Assembly (NCBI GenBank): GCA_030824555.1
Contig: JAVBXK010000047.1
Coordinates: 1 to 64,000 of the forward strand
Origin: a bacterium
GTDB taxonomy: Bacteria > Pseudomonadota > Gammaproteobacteria > Burkholderiales > Burkholderiaceae_C
DNA length: 64,000 bases
Direction: 5' to 3'
Each line of letters starts with the position of its first letter. The stretch's first letter is position 1. A program made the translations under genes and the position numbers. The notes below the pieces were generated by a model. It did no database searches, was not told the origin of the DNA, and saw only the letters and a list, made by a program, of their open reading frames with translations. Of the stretch, positions 17,367-27,269 are shown piece by piece.

Positions 17367-19633
17367 ACATCGGCCTGCTGCCGGTGCCACACCAGCAGTT
17401 GGTCCAATGGCATGGGGCGGCCCACCGCATAGCCTTGTGCGTAGTGCACCCCCAGGCCGCGCAGCAGCGCCAGAATGGCCGGGCTCTCGACAAACTCCGC
17501 CACGGTTTGTTTGCCCATCAGGCAACCGATTTCATGGATGGACTTGACCATGGCCAGGCTGACAGCATCGCTTGCGATGTCGCGTACAAACTGGCCGTCA
17601 ATTTTCAGTACATCGACGGGCAGGTTGCGCAGGTAGGCAAAGGAAGACAGCCCGCTGCCAAAATCGTCCAGCGACAGCTTGCAGCCCAACTGGCGCAGGG
17701 TGTCAATGAAATGATTTGCAGTGTGCAGGTTGCTGATGGCAGCCGTCTCGGTGATTTCAAAACACACTTTGTGGCAAGGCAAAGGGGTGTGGGCCAGGGT
17801 GTCCAGCACAAAAGCCATGAACACCTCATCGCCCAGCGATTGGCCCGAGAGGTTGATCGAACACAGGTCGATGATGTCCTGGTGCTGCACCATCCACTGC
17901 AGGGCATGGGTCAACACCCATTTGTCCACGCGGGGCGCCAGGTGGTAGCGCTCCACAGCAGGCATGAACTGGCCGGGCAACACCCACCCACCCACGTCGT
18001 CCTGCATGCGCAACAGAAATTCGCAGTGCAACCCCGTTGCGTGGCCAGGTGCAATGGGCACGATGGGTTGTGCGCAAAGCACAAACCGGTCTTGCACCAA
18101 CGCACGTTCAATGCGGCTCACCCACTCCATCACGCCATAGCGCTGGGCCAGTGCCGGATCGTCATTGGCATAGACGTGGATGCGGCCCCGCCCTGCGTCT
18201 TTGGCCACATAGCAGGCACTGTCGGCCGCTTGCAGCAAGGCGCCCACGCTCTCGCTCTGAGGGTCCAGCGCCACCATGCCAATGCTCACACCCACGCCAA
18301 AACTTTGGTCCTGCCAGACAAAGCGGTACGCCGCCAGCCTTTGCTGCAAACGTTCGGCCACGCGCAATGCCTGGTCCATGGTCAAGTGGGTCAACACGAT
18401 ACCGAACTCGTCGCCACCGATGCGGCACAGGTGGTCATCGCTGTGCAACACCTGCGTGAACAGCTGGGCAATCTGACGCAACAACTCGTCCCCGGCGGTG
18501 TGGCCACAGGTGTCGTTGACCACCTTGAAATCGTCCAGGTCCAGGTAGCACACCACATGGTGCTGGTTGTCGTGGCGCGTGTGTTCAAAACACTGCGCCA
18601 AGGCCTGCTCGAAGGCGCGGCGGTTGCCCAGGCCAGTCAACTCGTCATGGGTGGCCTGGAAGGCCATTTCCTGGCTCAAGCGCCGCTGCTCGGTCACGTC
18701 CCGAAACACAAGCACTGCGCCCTGCACGTCGCCGTCGGCATCTCGGATGGGTGACACGGCCGCCTCCACCACGAAGCGGCCATGCGCACGGTGCACCAGG
18801 TTCAGCTGGGGGTAGCGGTGGGTTTGCGCTGTGACAATGGCCTGGGCCACCAGGTTGTCGGGCACGCCAGCATCGTCGGACGCAGCCCCCAGCAAAAAGA
18901 CCTCCTGATAGGGCCTGCCCACCGCCGCCTCCAGCGTCCAGCCCGTCAGCGCCTGCGCCACGGGGTTGATGTAAAGCAACTCACCTGCCGCATTGGTGGT
19001 GATGACCGCATCACTGATGGCGTGCAAGGTGACTTGCAGGCGCTCTTTCTCCTGGTAGAGCGCATCTTCGGTGCGTTTGCGGGCCTGGATGAACCGCACC
19101 CTGTCCAAGGCCACCGCCACGTGGCCAGCCACGGTCTGCATGAATTCAAGTTGCCAGTCTGATGGCGGGCGCACACCCTCTGCGTCCCCATAGGTTCCCA
19201 TGCCCAAGGTGCCCAAGCGCTCGTCGGCCAACAGCAGGGGCACGTTGATGATGGTGCGGTTGTGCAACTGCGCAACCACGTCCTTGTTGGTGCGCGGATC
19301 GGTGCGCGCATCGTTGACCACCACCACGTGGTCGGCCGCCATGATTTCCGCCAGCATGCGGTCACCCGCCAGCGGGATATCCAAGGACTGCGCCTTGGCA
19401 TGCAACTGCTCGAACCCGGTGCCCGCCGTGGCCTGGCTGATGATGGTCACAAAGCCGGGGCGCTCCCCCACCAGGGCCAGCCAGGCATGCGGGTAACCCA
19501 AGACCTCGTCCATCACGGGCGCCAGTGCGGCCAGGATGTCGGGCAAATTCCAGGCCCGCTCCAACCGTTTGCACAGCTGCAACAGGGCCTTGGTGGGTTC
19601 TGTGGTGTCCGGTGCGACAAGTGGGTCGTACAT
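17351..19633 (-). CDS. GAF-PAS-GGDEF-EAL protein, I-site lost
   Basis: This soluble 760-residue protein has an N-terminal GAF domain (about 15-175), PAS (185-310), GGDEF (315-480) and EAL (490-745). GGDEF is intact as CRIGGDEFGIVL, but the usual RxxD I-site reads HSDD, so product inhibition is probably weak or absent. The EAL signature is the EFL variant (CEFLLRM). INLSGQS, FEITET, DDFGSGLSSF, KIDGQFVRD, AEFVES and AQGYAVG are present, so hydrolysis is possible though the variant motif leaves doubt. It overlaps tail to tail by 16 bp with the PocR protein and is divergent from the PAS/GAF protein at 19784. GAF ligands include cyclic nucleotides and haem, but none is indicated here. Confidence 0.9.
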   Translation of the reverse strand: MYDPLVAPDTTEPTKALLQLCKRLERAWNLPDILAALAPVMDEVLGYPHAWLALVGERPGFVTIISQATAGTGFEQLHAKAQSLDIPLAGDRMLAEIMAADHVVVVNDARTDPRTNKDVVAQLHNRTIINVPLLLADERLGTLGMGTYGDAEGVRPPSDWQLEFMQTVAGHVAVALDRVRFIQARKRTEDALYQEKERLQVTLHAISDAVITTNAAGELLYINPVAQALTGWTLEAAVGRPYQEVFLLGAASDDAGVPDNLVAQAIVTAQTHRYPQLNLVHRAHGRFVVEAAVSPIRDADGDVQGAVLVFRDVTEQRRLSQEMAFQATHDELTGLGNRRAFEQALAQCFEHTRHDNQHHVVCYLDLDDFKVVNDTCGHTAGDELLRQIAQLFTQVLHSDDHLCRIGGDEFGIVLTHLTMDQALRVAERLQQRLAAYRFVWQDQSFGVGVSIGMVALDPQSESVGALLQAADSACYVAKDAGRGRIHVYANDDPALAQRYGVMEWVSRIERALVQDRFVLCAQPIVPIAPGHATGLHCEFLLRMQDDVGGWVLPGQFMPAVERYHLAPRVDKWVLTHALQWMVQHQDIIDLCSINLSGQSLGDEVFMAFVLDTLAHTPLPCHKVCFEITETAAISNLHTANHFIDTLRQLGCKLSLDDFGSGLSSFAYLRNLPVDVLKIDGQFVRDIASDAVSLAMVKSIHEIGCLMGKQTVAEFVESPAILALLRGLGVHYAQGYAVGRPMPLDQLLVWHRQQADVQWSS

Positions 19634-19783
19634 GGGTCGAGTGTAAAACGGATAGCAAACTCATTCGAGCACACAGCAGCCCGCCCCTTCCCTGCTGTGT
19701 GCTGCAGCGCACAGATAGCCGGGCCGTTTGAAACTAAGCTGCGATGCCCAGAGGCAACTGACAACACACAGGGCATATCCGCA

Positions 19784-22700
19784 ATGGCAATCCCCGTATC
19801 CAGCACGGCGGCAGCTGAGGGCAATTCCACACCGCGCGCCGATGCCACACAAAAAGCCCTGCGCATTTCCGAGAGCCGTTACCGCCGATTGTTTGAAGCG
19901 GCCCAGGACGGCATCCTGCTTCTGAACGCGGACACCGCGCAGATCGAAGACGTCAACCCCTACCTGATCAACATGCTGGGCTACTCGCATGGTGAATTCC
20001 TGGGCAAAAAACTGTGGGAAGTCGGTCCGTTTGCCGACATTGCCCAGAGCAAAGAAATGTTCGCGGAGCTGCAGGCAAAGGGCTACGCGCGCTACGACGA
20101 CCTGCCGCTCAAGACGAAAACAGGCGCCATCGTCCCGGTTGAATTTGTCAGCAATGCCTACGACTGCGAAGGCATCAAGGTCATTCAATGCAACATCCGC
20201 AACATCAGCGAACGCCATGCGGACCAGGCCAAAATTCAGCGGTTCACCCAGCTCTATGCCACCTTGAGCCAGTGCAACAAGGCCATCGTGCACTGCACGA
20301 CCGAAGCCGGGTTGTTTCAGAAAATCTGCCAGGTGGCGGTGCACTTTGGCGGTATGAAGATGGCCTGGGTCGGTCTGCTCAACCCCGAGACCCTGCGGGT
20401 AGAACCGGCGGCCAGTTTCGGTGATGACACGGCTTACCTGAAGAGCTTGAGCATCTCTGCCGATGCCAGCAGCCCACTCGGGCGGGGGCCGACAGGGCTG
20501 GCCATCAGCAAAGAACAACCCGTCTGGTGCCAGAACTTCCTGATGGACCCCACCACCGCCCCCTGGCATGAACGTGCCGGGCTCGCTGGGCTGGCAGCCT
20601 CCGCCTCGTTGCCGCTGGTCAAAAACGGCAGGGTGGTCGGCGCGTTCACCTTGTATGCGGGTGAAGTCGATGCATTCGGTCCATCCACGCGTGACCTGCT
20701 GATCGAGATGGCCGAAGACATCAGCTTCGCGCTGAACCGATTTGCCAGCGAGTCGTTGCGCTGCCAGATCGAGGAAGAGGTTCAACTCAAAAACGCCATT
20801 CTCAAGACCCAGCAGGAAACATCGCTGGACGCCATTCTGGTGGTCAGCGAGCACGGCAAAATCATCTCCTACAACCAGCAATTCATTGACCTTTGGCAGC
20901 TGGATTCGCAGTTGGTGAGCGCACGGGTGGATGCGCCGGTCCTCCAGGCGGTGGCTGCGCAAACGGATGACCCGCAAACCTTTGTGGCCCGGGTCCGCCA
21001 CCTGAATGAGCACCGCGAAGACAAGAGCCGCGAAGAGGTACGGCTCAAAGACGGCCGAATCATCGATCGCTACTCGGCACCGGCCACCGGCGCAGACCAG
21101 ACGCACTACGGACGCGTCTGGTACTTTCGCGACATCACTGAGCGCAAAAAGGCCGCACAGAAATTCAAAGACCTGCTCGAATCGGCGCCCGATGCCATGG
21201 TGATCGTCAACCGCCATGCCGACATGGTGCTGGTCAATGCCCAAGCGGTGCACCTGTTCGGCTGGGCCCGGGATGAGCTTTTGGGCAAAAAGATTCACAG
21301 CCTGGTGCCCACGGGTCTTCGCGGCACACATCCGGATAGCTACGACGGATATTTTGAACAACCGCGTGCGCGGCGCATGGGGGTCGGTCTTGACCTGTTT
21401 GGCTTGCACAAGGACGGCCACCAATTTCCCGTGGAAGTCAGTTTGAGCCCCATGGAGTCAGATGAGGGCATGCTGGTCATTGCCGCCATTCGCGATGTGA
21501 CCGAAACCCGCAAAGCGCAGGAGCGCATCACTTACCTCAACCGTGTGTATGCCATGCTCAGTGGCATCAACACGCTGATTGTGCGCACCGTCAGCCGTGA
21601 AGACCTGTTCAAGCAAGCCTGTGAAATCGCCGTGGACGGTGGATTCAACATGGCCATGATTGCCATGGTGGACCCGAAGACCCGGAAACTGGTGCCCATG
21701 GCCTCGCAAGGCAAGGACGAGGCGCTGATGACGGCCATCCAAGGCATCCTGTCATCGGATGAAACGGCAGCCCGAACCATGGGTGCGCGTGCGATCAGGG
21801 AGAAGCACGTCGTGGTCTCCAATGATTCGCAACAGGACCCACAGGTTGTGTTCGGCGCCCAGTACACCGCATGCGGCATCCGCTCGATGGCCGTTTTTCC
21901 GCTCATGGTTTCAGATGATGCGGTGGGGATACTGGCGCTGTACGCCAGTGAAATTGAATTTTTCCACGGTGACGAGTTGAAGCTGCTCACCGAGCTGGCT
22001 GGCGACATCGCGTTTGCCATCGATCACCTTGAAAAGCAGGAACGGCTTACGTACCTGGCCTACTACGATGGCCTCACCGGCCTGGCCAATCAGAGCCTGT
22101 TTCTGGAGCGGGTGGCGCAGTCCTCCCGCATTGCGCTAAAGCCCGGGCACAAGCTGGCCATCGTGTTGATCGACCTGGAGCGCTTCAAAAACATCAACGA
22201 CAGCCTGGGCCGCACCGCTGGCGACGAGCTCCTGAGGAAGGTGGCCCTGTGGCTCACCCGCTACGTCGGCGACGCCAACCGCCTGGCCCGGTTGGGTGCC
22301 GACCATTTCGCGGTACTCATGCCGGTGGTCAAGCCCGTGCATGACGTCGAGCACCTGCTCGACAAAATGATGAAAGCCTTTCTGGCCCACCCCTTCCGGT
22401 TGAACGACGCGGTCTTTCGCATCGCGGCGAAAGCCGGCGTGGCGTTCTACCCTGATGACGGGGCCGACACCGACACCCTGTTCCGCAACGCCGAGGTTGC
22501 GCTCAAAAAAGCCAAGTCAAGTGGCGAGCGCCATCTGTTCTATACCCAGAGCATGAACGAGATGGTGGCAGGCAAATTGACGATGGAAAACCAACTTCGT
22601 CAGGCCCTGCAACTGGGTGAGTTTGTGCTCCATTACCAGCCCAAGGTGAATCTGGTGAGTGGCAAAGTGACCAGTGCCGAGGCCCTGATCCGGTGGAACA

Positions 22701-23338
22701 GGCCTGGCACAGGCCTGGTGCCACCGGGCCAGTTCATCCCGATTCTGGAAGAAATCGGTTTGATCAACGAGGTGGGGCGGTGGGCGCTGCACCAGGCCAA
22801 TGCAGATTACCTGCGCTGGCACACGGCAGGCCTGGCGCCGGTGCGCATCGCGGTCAATGTGTCTGCGCTGCAACTGCGCAACCGCACGTTTTTTGACGAG
22901 GTTCGCCAGCTCGTCGAAAGCGATGCCCGCACAGCCGAAGGGCTTGAGTTGGAAATCACCGAGAGCCTGATCATGGAAGACGTCAAACACAGCATCAGCA
23001 GCCTGCAGGCCATCCGCACCCTGGGCCTGACCATTGCGATTGACGACTTCGGAACGGGCTTTTCCTCGCTCAGCTACCTCGCCAAGTTTCCGGTGAACAC
23101 CTTGAAAATAGACCGGTCTTTCGTGGTCGACATGACCGCAGCCCCCGAGGGCTTGTCCATCGTGTCCACGATCATCGGCCTGGCCCACGCGCTCAAGCTC
23201 AAGGTCGTGGCGGAAGGTGTTGAAACGCAGGAGCAGGCGCGGCTGCTCCGGTTGCTGAATTGCGACGAAATGCAAGGCTATCTGTTCAGCAGGCCCGTGC
23301 CAGCTGACGCCTTCGAAGCGCAATTCCTGACGCCCTGA
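19784..23338 (+). CDS. PAS-GAF-PAS-PAS-GAF protein with degenerate GGDEF and intact EAL
   Basis: At 1184 residues this is the largest signalling protein of the window, with no TM helix. Order: PAS (25-145), GAF (150-325), PAS (335-455), PAS (460-585), GAF (590-750), GGDEF-like (755-915), EAL (925-1175). The cyclase signature is GADHF (ARLGADHFAVLM) and the I-site is gone, so it should not make c-di-GMP; the domain may bind GTP or act as an adaptor. The EAL domain is complete: AEALIRW, VNVSALQ, LEITES, DDFGTGFSSL, KIDRSFVVD, AEGVET and MQGYLF. I therefore predict a phosphodiesterase. The start ATG 19784 is the first sensible one; the frame upstream is open but overlaps the divergent gene. Confidence 0.9.
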   Translation: MAIPVSSTAAAEGNSTPRADATQKALRISESRYRRLFEAAQDGILLLNADTAQIEDVNPYLINMLGYSHGEFLGKKLWEVGPFADIAQSKEMFAELQAKGYARYDDLPLKTKTGAIVPVEFVSNAYDCEGIKVIQCNIRNISERHADQAKIQRFTQLYATLSQCNKAIVHCTTEAGLFQKICQVAVHFGGMKMAWVGLLNPETLRVEPAASFGDDTAYLKSLSISADASSPLGRGPTGLAISKEQPVWCQNFLMDPTTAPWHERAGLAGLAASASLPLVKNGRVVGAFTLYAGEVDAFGPSTRDLLIEMAEDISFALNRFASESLRCQIEEEVQLKNAILKTQQETSLDAILVVSEHGKIISYNQQFIDLWQLDSQLVSARVDAPVLQAVAAQTDDPQTFVARVRHLNEHREDKSREEVRLKDGRIIDRYSAPATGADQTHYGRVWYFRDITERKKAAQKFKDLLESAPDAMVIVNRHADMVLVNAQAVHLFGWARDELLGKKIHSLVPTGLRGTHPDSYDGYFEQPRARRMGVGLDLFGLHKDGHQFPVEVSLSPMESDEGMLVIAAIRDVTETRKAQERITYLNRVYAMLSGINTLIVRTVSREDLFKQACEIAVDGGFNMAMIAMVDPKTRKLVPMASQGKDEALMTAIQGILSSDETAARTMGARAIREKHVVVSNDSQQDPQVVFGAQYTACGIRSMAVFPLMVSDDAVGILALYASEIEFFHGDELKLLTELAGDIAFAIDHLEKQERLTYLAYYDGLTGLANQSLFLERVAQSSRIALKPGHKLAIVLIDLERFKNINDSLGRTAGDELLRKVALWLTRYVGDANRLARLGADHFAVLMPVVKPVHDVEHLLDKMMKAFLAHPFRLNDAVFRIAAKAGVAFYPDDGADTDTLFRNAEVALKKAKSSGERHLFYTQSMNEMVAGKLTMENQLRQALQLGEFVLHYQPKVNLVSGKVTSAEALIRWNRPGTGLVPPGQFIPILEEIGLINEVGRWALHQANADYLRWHTAGLAPVRIAVNVSALQLRNRTFFDEVRQLVESDARTAEGLELEITESLIMEDVKHSISSLQAIRTLGLTIAIDDFGTGFSSLSYLAKFPVNTLKIDRSFVVDMTAAPEGLSIVSTIIGLAHALKLKVVAEGVETQEQARLLRLLNCDEMQGYLFSRPVPADAFEAQFLTP

Positions 23339-23480
23339 GCGTTCATGCCCTTGTGCCACGAAAATTCATGGTGTTTCAGGCCTCCAGCGCTTTTGCAGAA
23401 AGTGGTAGCAGCTCACTTTTTTGATATTGTGAGCCGCCTGACCGATTCAGGCTTGCCACATGTGTTGTCGCAGAGGTCCC

Positions 23481-26252
23481 TCAACCCTCCAGCGCCAGCG
23501 CTTCAGTCGGGGCGGGCGAAAAGGCATAGCGGTTTCGCCCGGCCTCTTTCGCCTCGTACATGGCATCGTCTGCGGCCTTGAGAACCTGCTCGACCGTGTC
23601 GCCATGCGCCGGAAAGAGTGCAATCCCAATGGAGACGCCTACTTTGGCTTGTGTACCGGCAATGTCAAAAGGCTTGCCGATGGCTGCAATGATGCCGTTG
23701 GCCACACGCACCGCATCCTGACGGTCCCGCAGGTTGGGCAAAATGACCGTGAACTCGTCACCCCCCAGGCGTGCGACCGTGTCGCTTTGCCGCACCTGCT
23801 CCCGCAGCCGCACACCCACGGCGATCAGCAACTCATCGCCAGCCGCATGGCCCAGTTGATCGTTCACGTCCTTGAAATGATCCAGATCGAGAAACAACAA
23901 GGCCCCCGACACCCCATTGCGCTGCCCCTGGTTCAGGGCCTGCGCCAACCTGTCCAGAAACAACCCCCGGTTGGGCAAATCGGTGAGCAGGTCAAACTGT
24001 GCCGAGTGTTGAACGCGTTCTTCTGCCGCCTTGCGTTGGGTAATGTCTTCCAGGATCGCGACGTAATGGCTGACTTGACCGCTCGCATTCAGCAAAGGCG
24101 TCACGGTCTGGTTGACTGTGTAGGTGCTGGCGTCTGGTCGGGCATTGACGATCTCGCCATGCCATGTCTTGCCACTGCTGATGGTTTGCCAGAAGCGTTG
24201 GAAAAAATCGGCATCCTGACGACCCGAGCTGAACATTTTGGGCGTTTTGCCCAGAATGTCGTCACTCGAATAGCCGGAAAGTTTTGAAAACGCCCGGTTG
24301 ACCCACTGGGCGCTGCCGTGGGCGTCGGTGATGAGGACCGCGTTGTCCACATTGGCCAGGGCTGCATCCAGCAAAGTCAGCCACTCCTGTTGCAACGCCG
24401 ATTCAAGCGTTGCACCGAGCCGAACGGCAATGGCCGCCAGGCGCTGTGGCAACTGCTGCCCCTCGAACTGGTGGGCGTCCCGCCCGTAGAGTGTCAGCAC
24501 TCCCCAAGCCTCCCCCCGCAAGTTCAGCGGCAGGACAATGACCGCCCGCGTGCCGATGGCATGGGTCACAGCGCTGCATGTCTGGCAATCCACAGTGGCA
24601 GAGTCCACGATCTGCCAATGACCGCTGCGGATCACCGCACCCGTCGGCAGGCAGCAGGCGGGCTCGCCCTTCCAGCGCTTGCCCCCGGACTGCAATGCGT
24701 TGAGAAATCCCTTCTCGGCACCTTCGGCGCTGGCCAGCCAGGTGAGCCGGCCGTCCTTTTCCGCACGGGCAATCCAGGCGGCTGCCAGGTCAAAGATGGG
24801 CAGGATGTCATCGCAAAACATTTGGGCAATCGATGCCAGGTTCATCCGCCACTTGAGCAACACCGCATCGAGGTTGCGGAAAATGTCATCCACTTCGTTT
24901 GCGCTGTGCTGCTCGGTCACGTCCTTGGCATACACGGCGACACTTTCCACGGCTCCGGATCCATCCTTGACCGGGTAAATGCTGTTGTCAAAAAAGATCG
25001 CCCCGCGTCGGTCCTGTGAATGCAAGGGCTCGCCCGTGGTGACCACTTGCTCAACCAGCGCGCGCCGCTTGGTTGCCAACGCTGGCGCCAGCAGTCCGTA
25101 AAAATTCTTGCCCGTGATGGCCTCTGGAACCTGGCCGAAGCGCGCCGCGCCGAAGGTGTTGATGGCCAGGATCTGGCCTTCCGGATCCAGCAGCAACACC
25201 GACTCGCTGGTGGCATCGAGCAGGGCCCGCATGCGGATGCGGTTTTCCTGGATCACTCTTTCAGCCCGTTGGTGCTCGCTGAGTTCTTGCTGCAGCTGCG
25301 CGTTGGTGTCGTGCAATTCCGCCGTGCGCTGCGCGACCGCCGTCTCCAGAGACTCGCGGTATCGCGCCAACTGGGCATCGCGCGCCTCGATATGCGCCAG
25401 CATGTCGTTGAAACCGTTCGCCAGCTCGGTGAATTCGCTGCGGCCCTCTGTCGGCAGGCGCGGTGCCAACGTGCTTGCGCCGAGGTCCAGGCGGCGCATG
25501 TGATCAACGGCCTTGTGCAATGGCTGGGTGATGCTGCGCGCAATGAACGTAGCAGCCAGCAGCAGCAGCGCCCCCACCCCGGCCACCAGCAGCACATGAC
25601 GCCCCACCTGCTGGCGCACGACGGCATCGACATCGTCGACGTACACACCGGAACCAATCAGCCAGCCCCAGGGGGCAAATTTTTTGACGTAGGACAGTTT
25701 GGAATAGAGCTGTTCCGTCACACCCGAGCCGAGCGTGGGTTTTTGCCAGTCGTAGACGACGTAACCCTGTCCGCCTTGATTGACCACCTCGACAAAAGCG
25801 ACCCCAATGTTTTTCTTGCCATCGGTGACGGTGAACGCACCCTCGTTGCCAACCCGCAGGCTGGTAGCACTGTTGAACTGCGGCAAGTCCAGCAAATGTC
25901 CGTCAAGGGCTGGCATGGTCGGATGCATGATGATTTTGGGAAACGGTGTTCCCAGGTCACTGAGCCAGAAATACTCAGTTTGGTCATAGCGCATGGCCCG
26001 GATGGTGCTGATGGCTGCCGCTTGGGCAGCAGCCTCAGAGAGTTCGCCCTTTTGTTGGAGCGAATGAAAGTGGGCCAACACGCTGGCCCCGGTTTCCACC
26101 AGTTGCCGGGTTTTTGCCTCTTTCTCGTGCCAAAGCACCTCACGCAGCCGAAATGTATCGATGACTGCACCCACCACCGTGCTGCAAATCAGCATGACCA
26201 CAATGGTTCGGATGCGGTTGCGCACGCTCAGACGGTTCAATAGAGTGAACAT
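23481..26252 (-). CDS. sCache-HAMP-PAS-GAF-PAS diguanylate cyclase
   Basis: This 923-residue membrane cyclase has TM1 at about 14-32 and a periplasmic single Cache with TEYFWLSD, IMHPTMP and PWGWLIGSGVYVDDVD. TM2 is near 215-235, followed by HAMP, a short coiled coil (ESLETAVAQRTAELHD region), PAS (330-450), GAF (455-610), PAS (620-740) and GGDEF (745-910). GGDEF is intact with an RQSD I-site. There is no EAL domain, so it should only synthesise c-di-GMP. The Cache half is clearly paralogous to that of the GGDEF-EAL protein at 10653-13622; the output half differs. The ATG at 26252 is preferred over a preceding TTG. The gene converges with the degenerate-GGDEF protein across a 142-bp gap with no clear terminator. 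Confidence 0.91.
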   Translation of the reverse strand: MFTLLNRLSVRNRIRTIVVMLICSTVVGAVIDTFRLREVLWHEKEAKTRQLVETGASVLAHFHSLQQKGELSEAAAQAAAISTIRAMRYDQTEYFWLSDLGTPFPKIIMHPTMPALDGHLLDLPQFNSATSLRVGNEGAFTVTDGKKNIGVAFVEVVNQGGQGYVVYDWQKPTLGSGVTEQLYSKLSYVKKFAPWGWLIGSGVYVDDVDAVVRQQVGRHVLLVAGVGALLLLAATFIARSITQPLHKAVDHMRRLDLGASTLAPRLPTEGRSEFTELANGFNDMLAHIEARDAQLARYRESLETAVAQRTAELHDTNAQLQQELSEHQRAERVIQENRIRMRALLDATSESVLLLDPEGQILAINTFGAARFGQVPEAITGKNFYGLLAPALATKRRALVEQVVTTGEPLHSQDRRGAIFFDNSIYPVKDGSGAVESVAVYAKDVTEQHSANEVDDIFRNLDAVLLKWRMNLASIAQMFCDDILPIFDLAAAWIARAEKDGRLTWLASAEGAEKGFLNALQSGGKRWKGEPACCLPTGAVIRSGHWQIVDSATVDCQTCSAVTHAIGTRAVIVLPLNLRGEAWGVLTLYGRDAHQFEGQQLPQRLAAIAVRLGATLESALQQEWLTLLDAALANVDNAVLITDAHGSAQWVNRAFSKLSGYSSDDILGKTPKMFSSGRQDADFFQRFWQTISSGKTWHGEIVNARPDASTYTVNQTVTPLLNASGQVSHYVAILEDITQRKAAEERVQHSAQFDLLTDLPNRGLFLDRLAQALNQGQRNGVSGALLFLDLDHFKDVNDQLGHAAGDELLIAVGVRLREQVRQSDTVARLGGDEFTVILPNLRDRQDAVRVANGIIAAIGKPFDIAGTQAKVGVSIGIALFPAHGDTVEQVLKAADDAMYEAKEAGRNRYAFSPAPTEALALEG

Positions 26253-26504
26253 CAATTTGTCCCAACGATTTGTGGTTTCAGCTTACGCCTGTGGCGCAGA
26301 AACTCAATGCTTGGCGCCAAGAGGCTCAACAAAAGGTTGATACAAATCAGGGGATGTCTGTGAATGCGGGAAGTGCACTGCAACCGGGTTCTCGGCGCAC
26401 GCGCGAACGGGTGACACCGCACGGGATAAACCAGCCAAATTGCCGGGTAATATCCCCCCAGCAATGTCCACGGCCTGAAGGGCCATCAGTTCACTGGGAT
26501 ACCC

Positions 26505-27269
26505 ATGCGCAACATCAAGCTGTTTGACTCAGGTTCGCACCAATTTGTCCTGCTCAACGAGAGCGAGGCTGGTGAAGAAGACGGTGTCCGTTCCAACCAA
26601 TACCTGATTCAGCACGACGGCGTCGGGGTGTTGCTCGATCCCGGTGGCTTCGGCGTGATGCCACGCGTGTTGGCTGAACTGCTGCGCTATTTGGCACCGG
26701 AAAACATCCGGGGGGTGTTCCTTTCGCACCAAGACCCTGACATCGTCGGGGGCATCGCCACCTGGCTGGAGCTGGTGCAGGCACCGGTCTACATCTCCCG
26801 CATCTGGATGCGTTTCTTGCCGCACTATGGGCTGAAAGACATGTCCCAGTTCGTGGGCGTACCCGACGAAGGCATGGACTGCGAAGTCGCGCCCGGATTC
26901 AACCTCAAGGTGTTGCCCGCACACTTTTTGCATTCGGAAGGTCAGATCAATGTGTACGACCCGGTGGCCAAGGTGCTGTTCACGGGTGACATTGGCGCAG
27001 CCATGTTGCCGCCCGACAAGGACGACGCCTATGTGGACGACTTCGCCAGCCACCTGCCATTCATAGAAGGTTTTCACCGTCGCTACATGTGCTCCAACAA
27101 GGCCATCCGGTGCTGGCTGGACACCATCGATGGTCTCGACATTGACATGATCGCGCCGCAGCACGGCCCTGTGTACCGGGGCGCTGCCGTGCCCGCGTTC
27201 CTGGATTGGCTCAAAGACCTGCAGTGCGGTGTTGACCTGCTGCTGCCCGGTGGGCGGTTCAGCAAATGA
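26505..27269 (+). CDS. ODP-type di-iron metallo-beta-lactamase-fold protein (oxygen/iron sensor candidate)
   Basis: This 254-residue soluble protein has the metallo-beta-lactamase fold in the flavodiiron/ODP version but no flavodoxin domain. The metal-ligand motifs are SHQDPD (H75, D77, D79), HFLHSEG (H143), FTGD (D162) and APQHGPVY (H220). The HQDPD form fits ODP proteins, which bind oxygen at a di-iron centre and serve as sensors, for example with a chemoreceptor in Treponema denticola. Its stop overlaps the start of the GGDEF-EAL gene as ATGA. A chemoreceptor and a bacteriohemerythrin follow on the same strand. The neighbourhood supports an oxygen or redox input to c-di-GMP signalling. Enzymatic oxygen or NO reduction is a less likely alternative because no reductase partner is seen. 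Confidence 0.85.
   Translation: MRNIKLFDSGSHQFVLLNESEAGEEDGVRSNQYLIQHDGVGVLLDPGGFGVMPRVLAELLRYLAPENIRGVFLSHQDPDIVGGIATWLELVQAPVYISRIWMRFLPHYGLKDMSQFVGVPDEGMDCEVAPGFNLKVLPAHFLHSEGQINVYDPVAKVLFTGDIGAAMLPPDKDDAYVDDFASHLPFIEGFHRRYMCSNKAIRCWLDTIDGLDIDMIAPQHGPVYRGAAVPAFLDWLKDLQCGVDLLLPGGRFSK

Noticed and set aside
19661-21424. 587-codon leftward open frame over the PAS/GAF gene
   Set aside because: It is antisense to identified PAS and GAF domains, with no protein-like motifs of its own.
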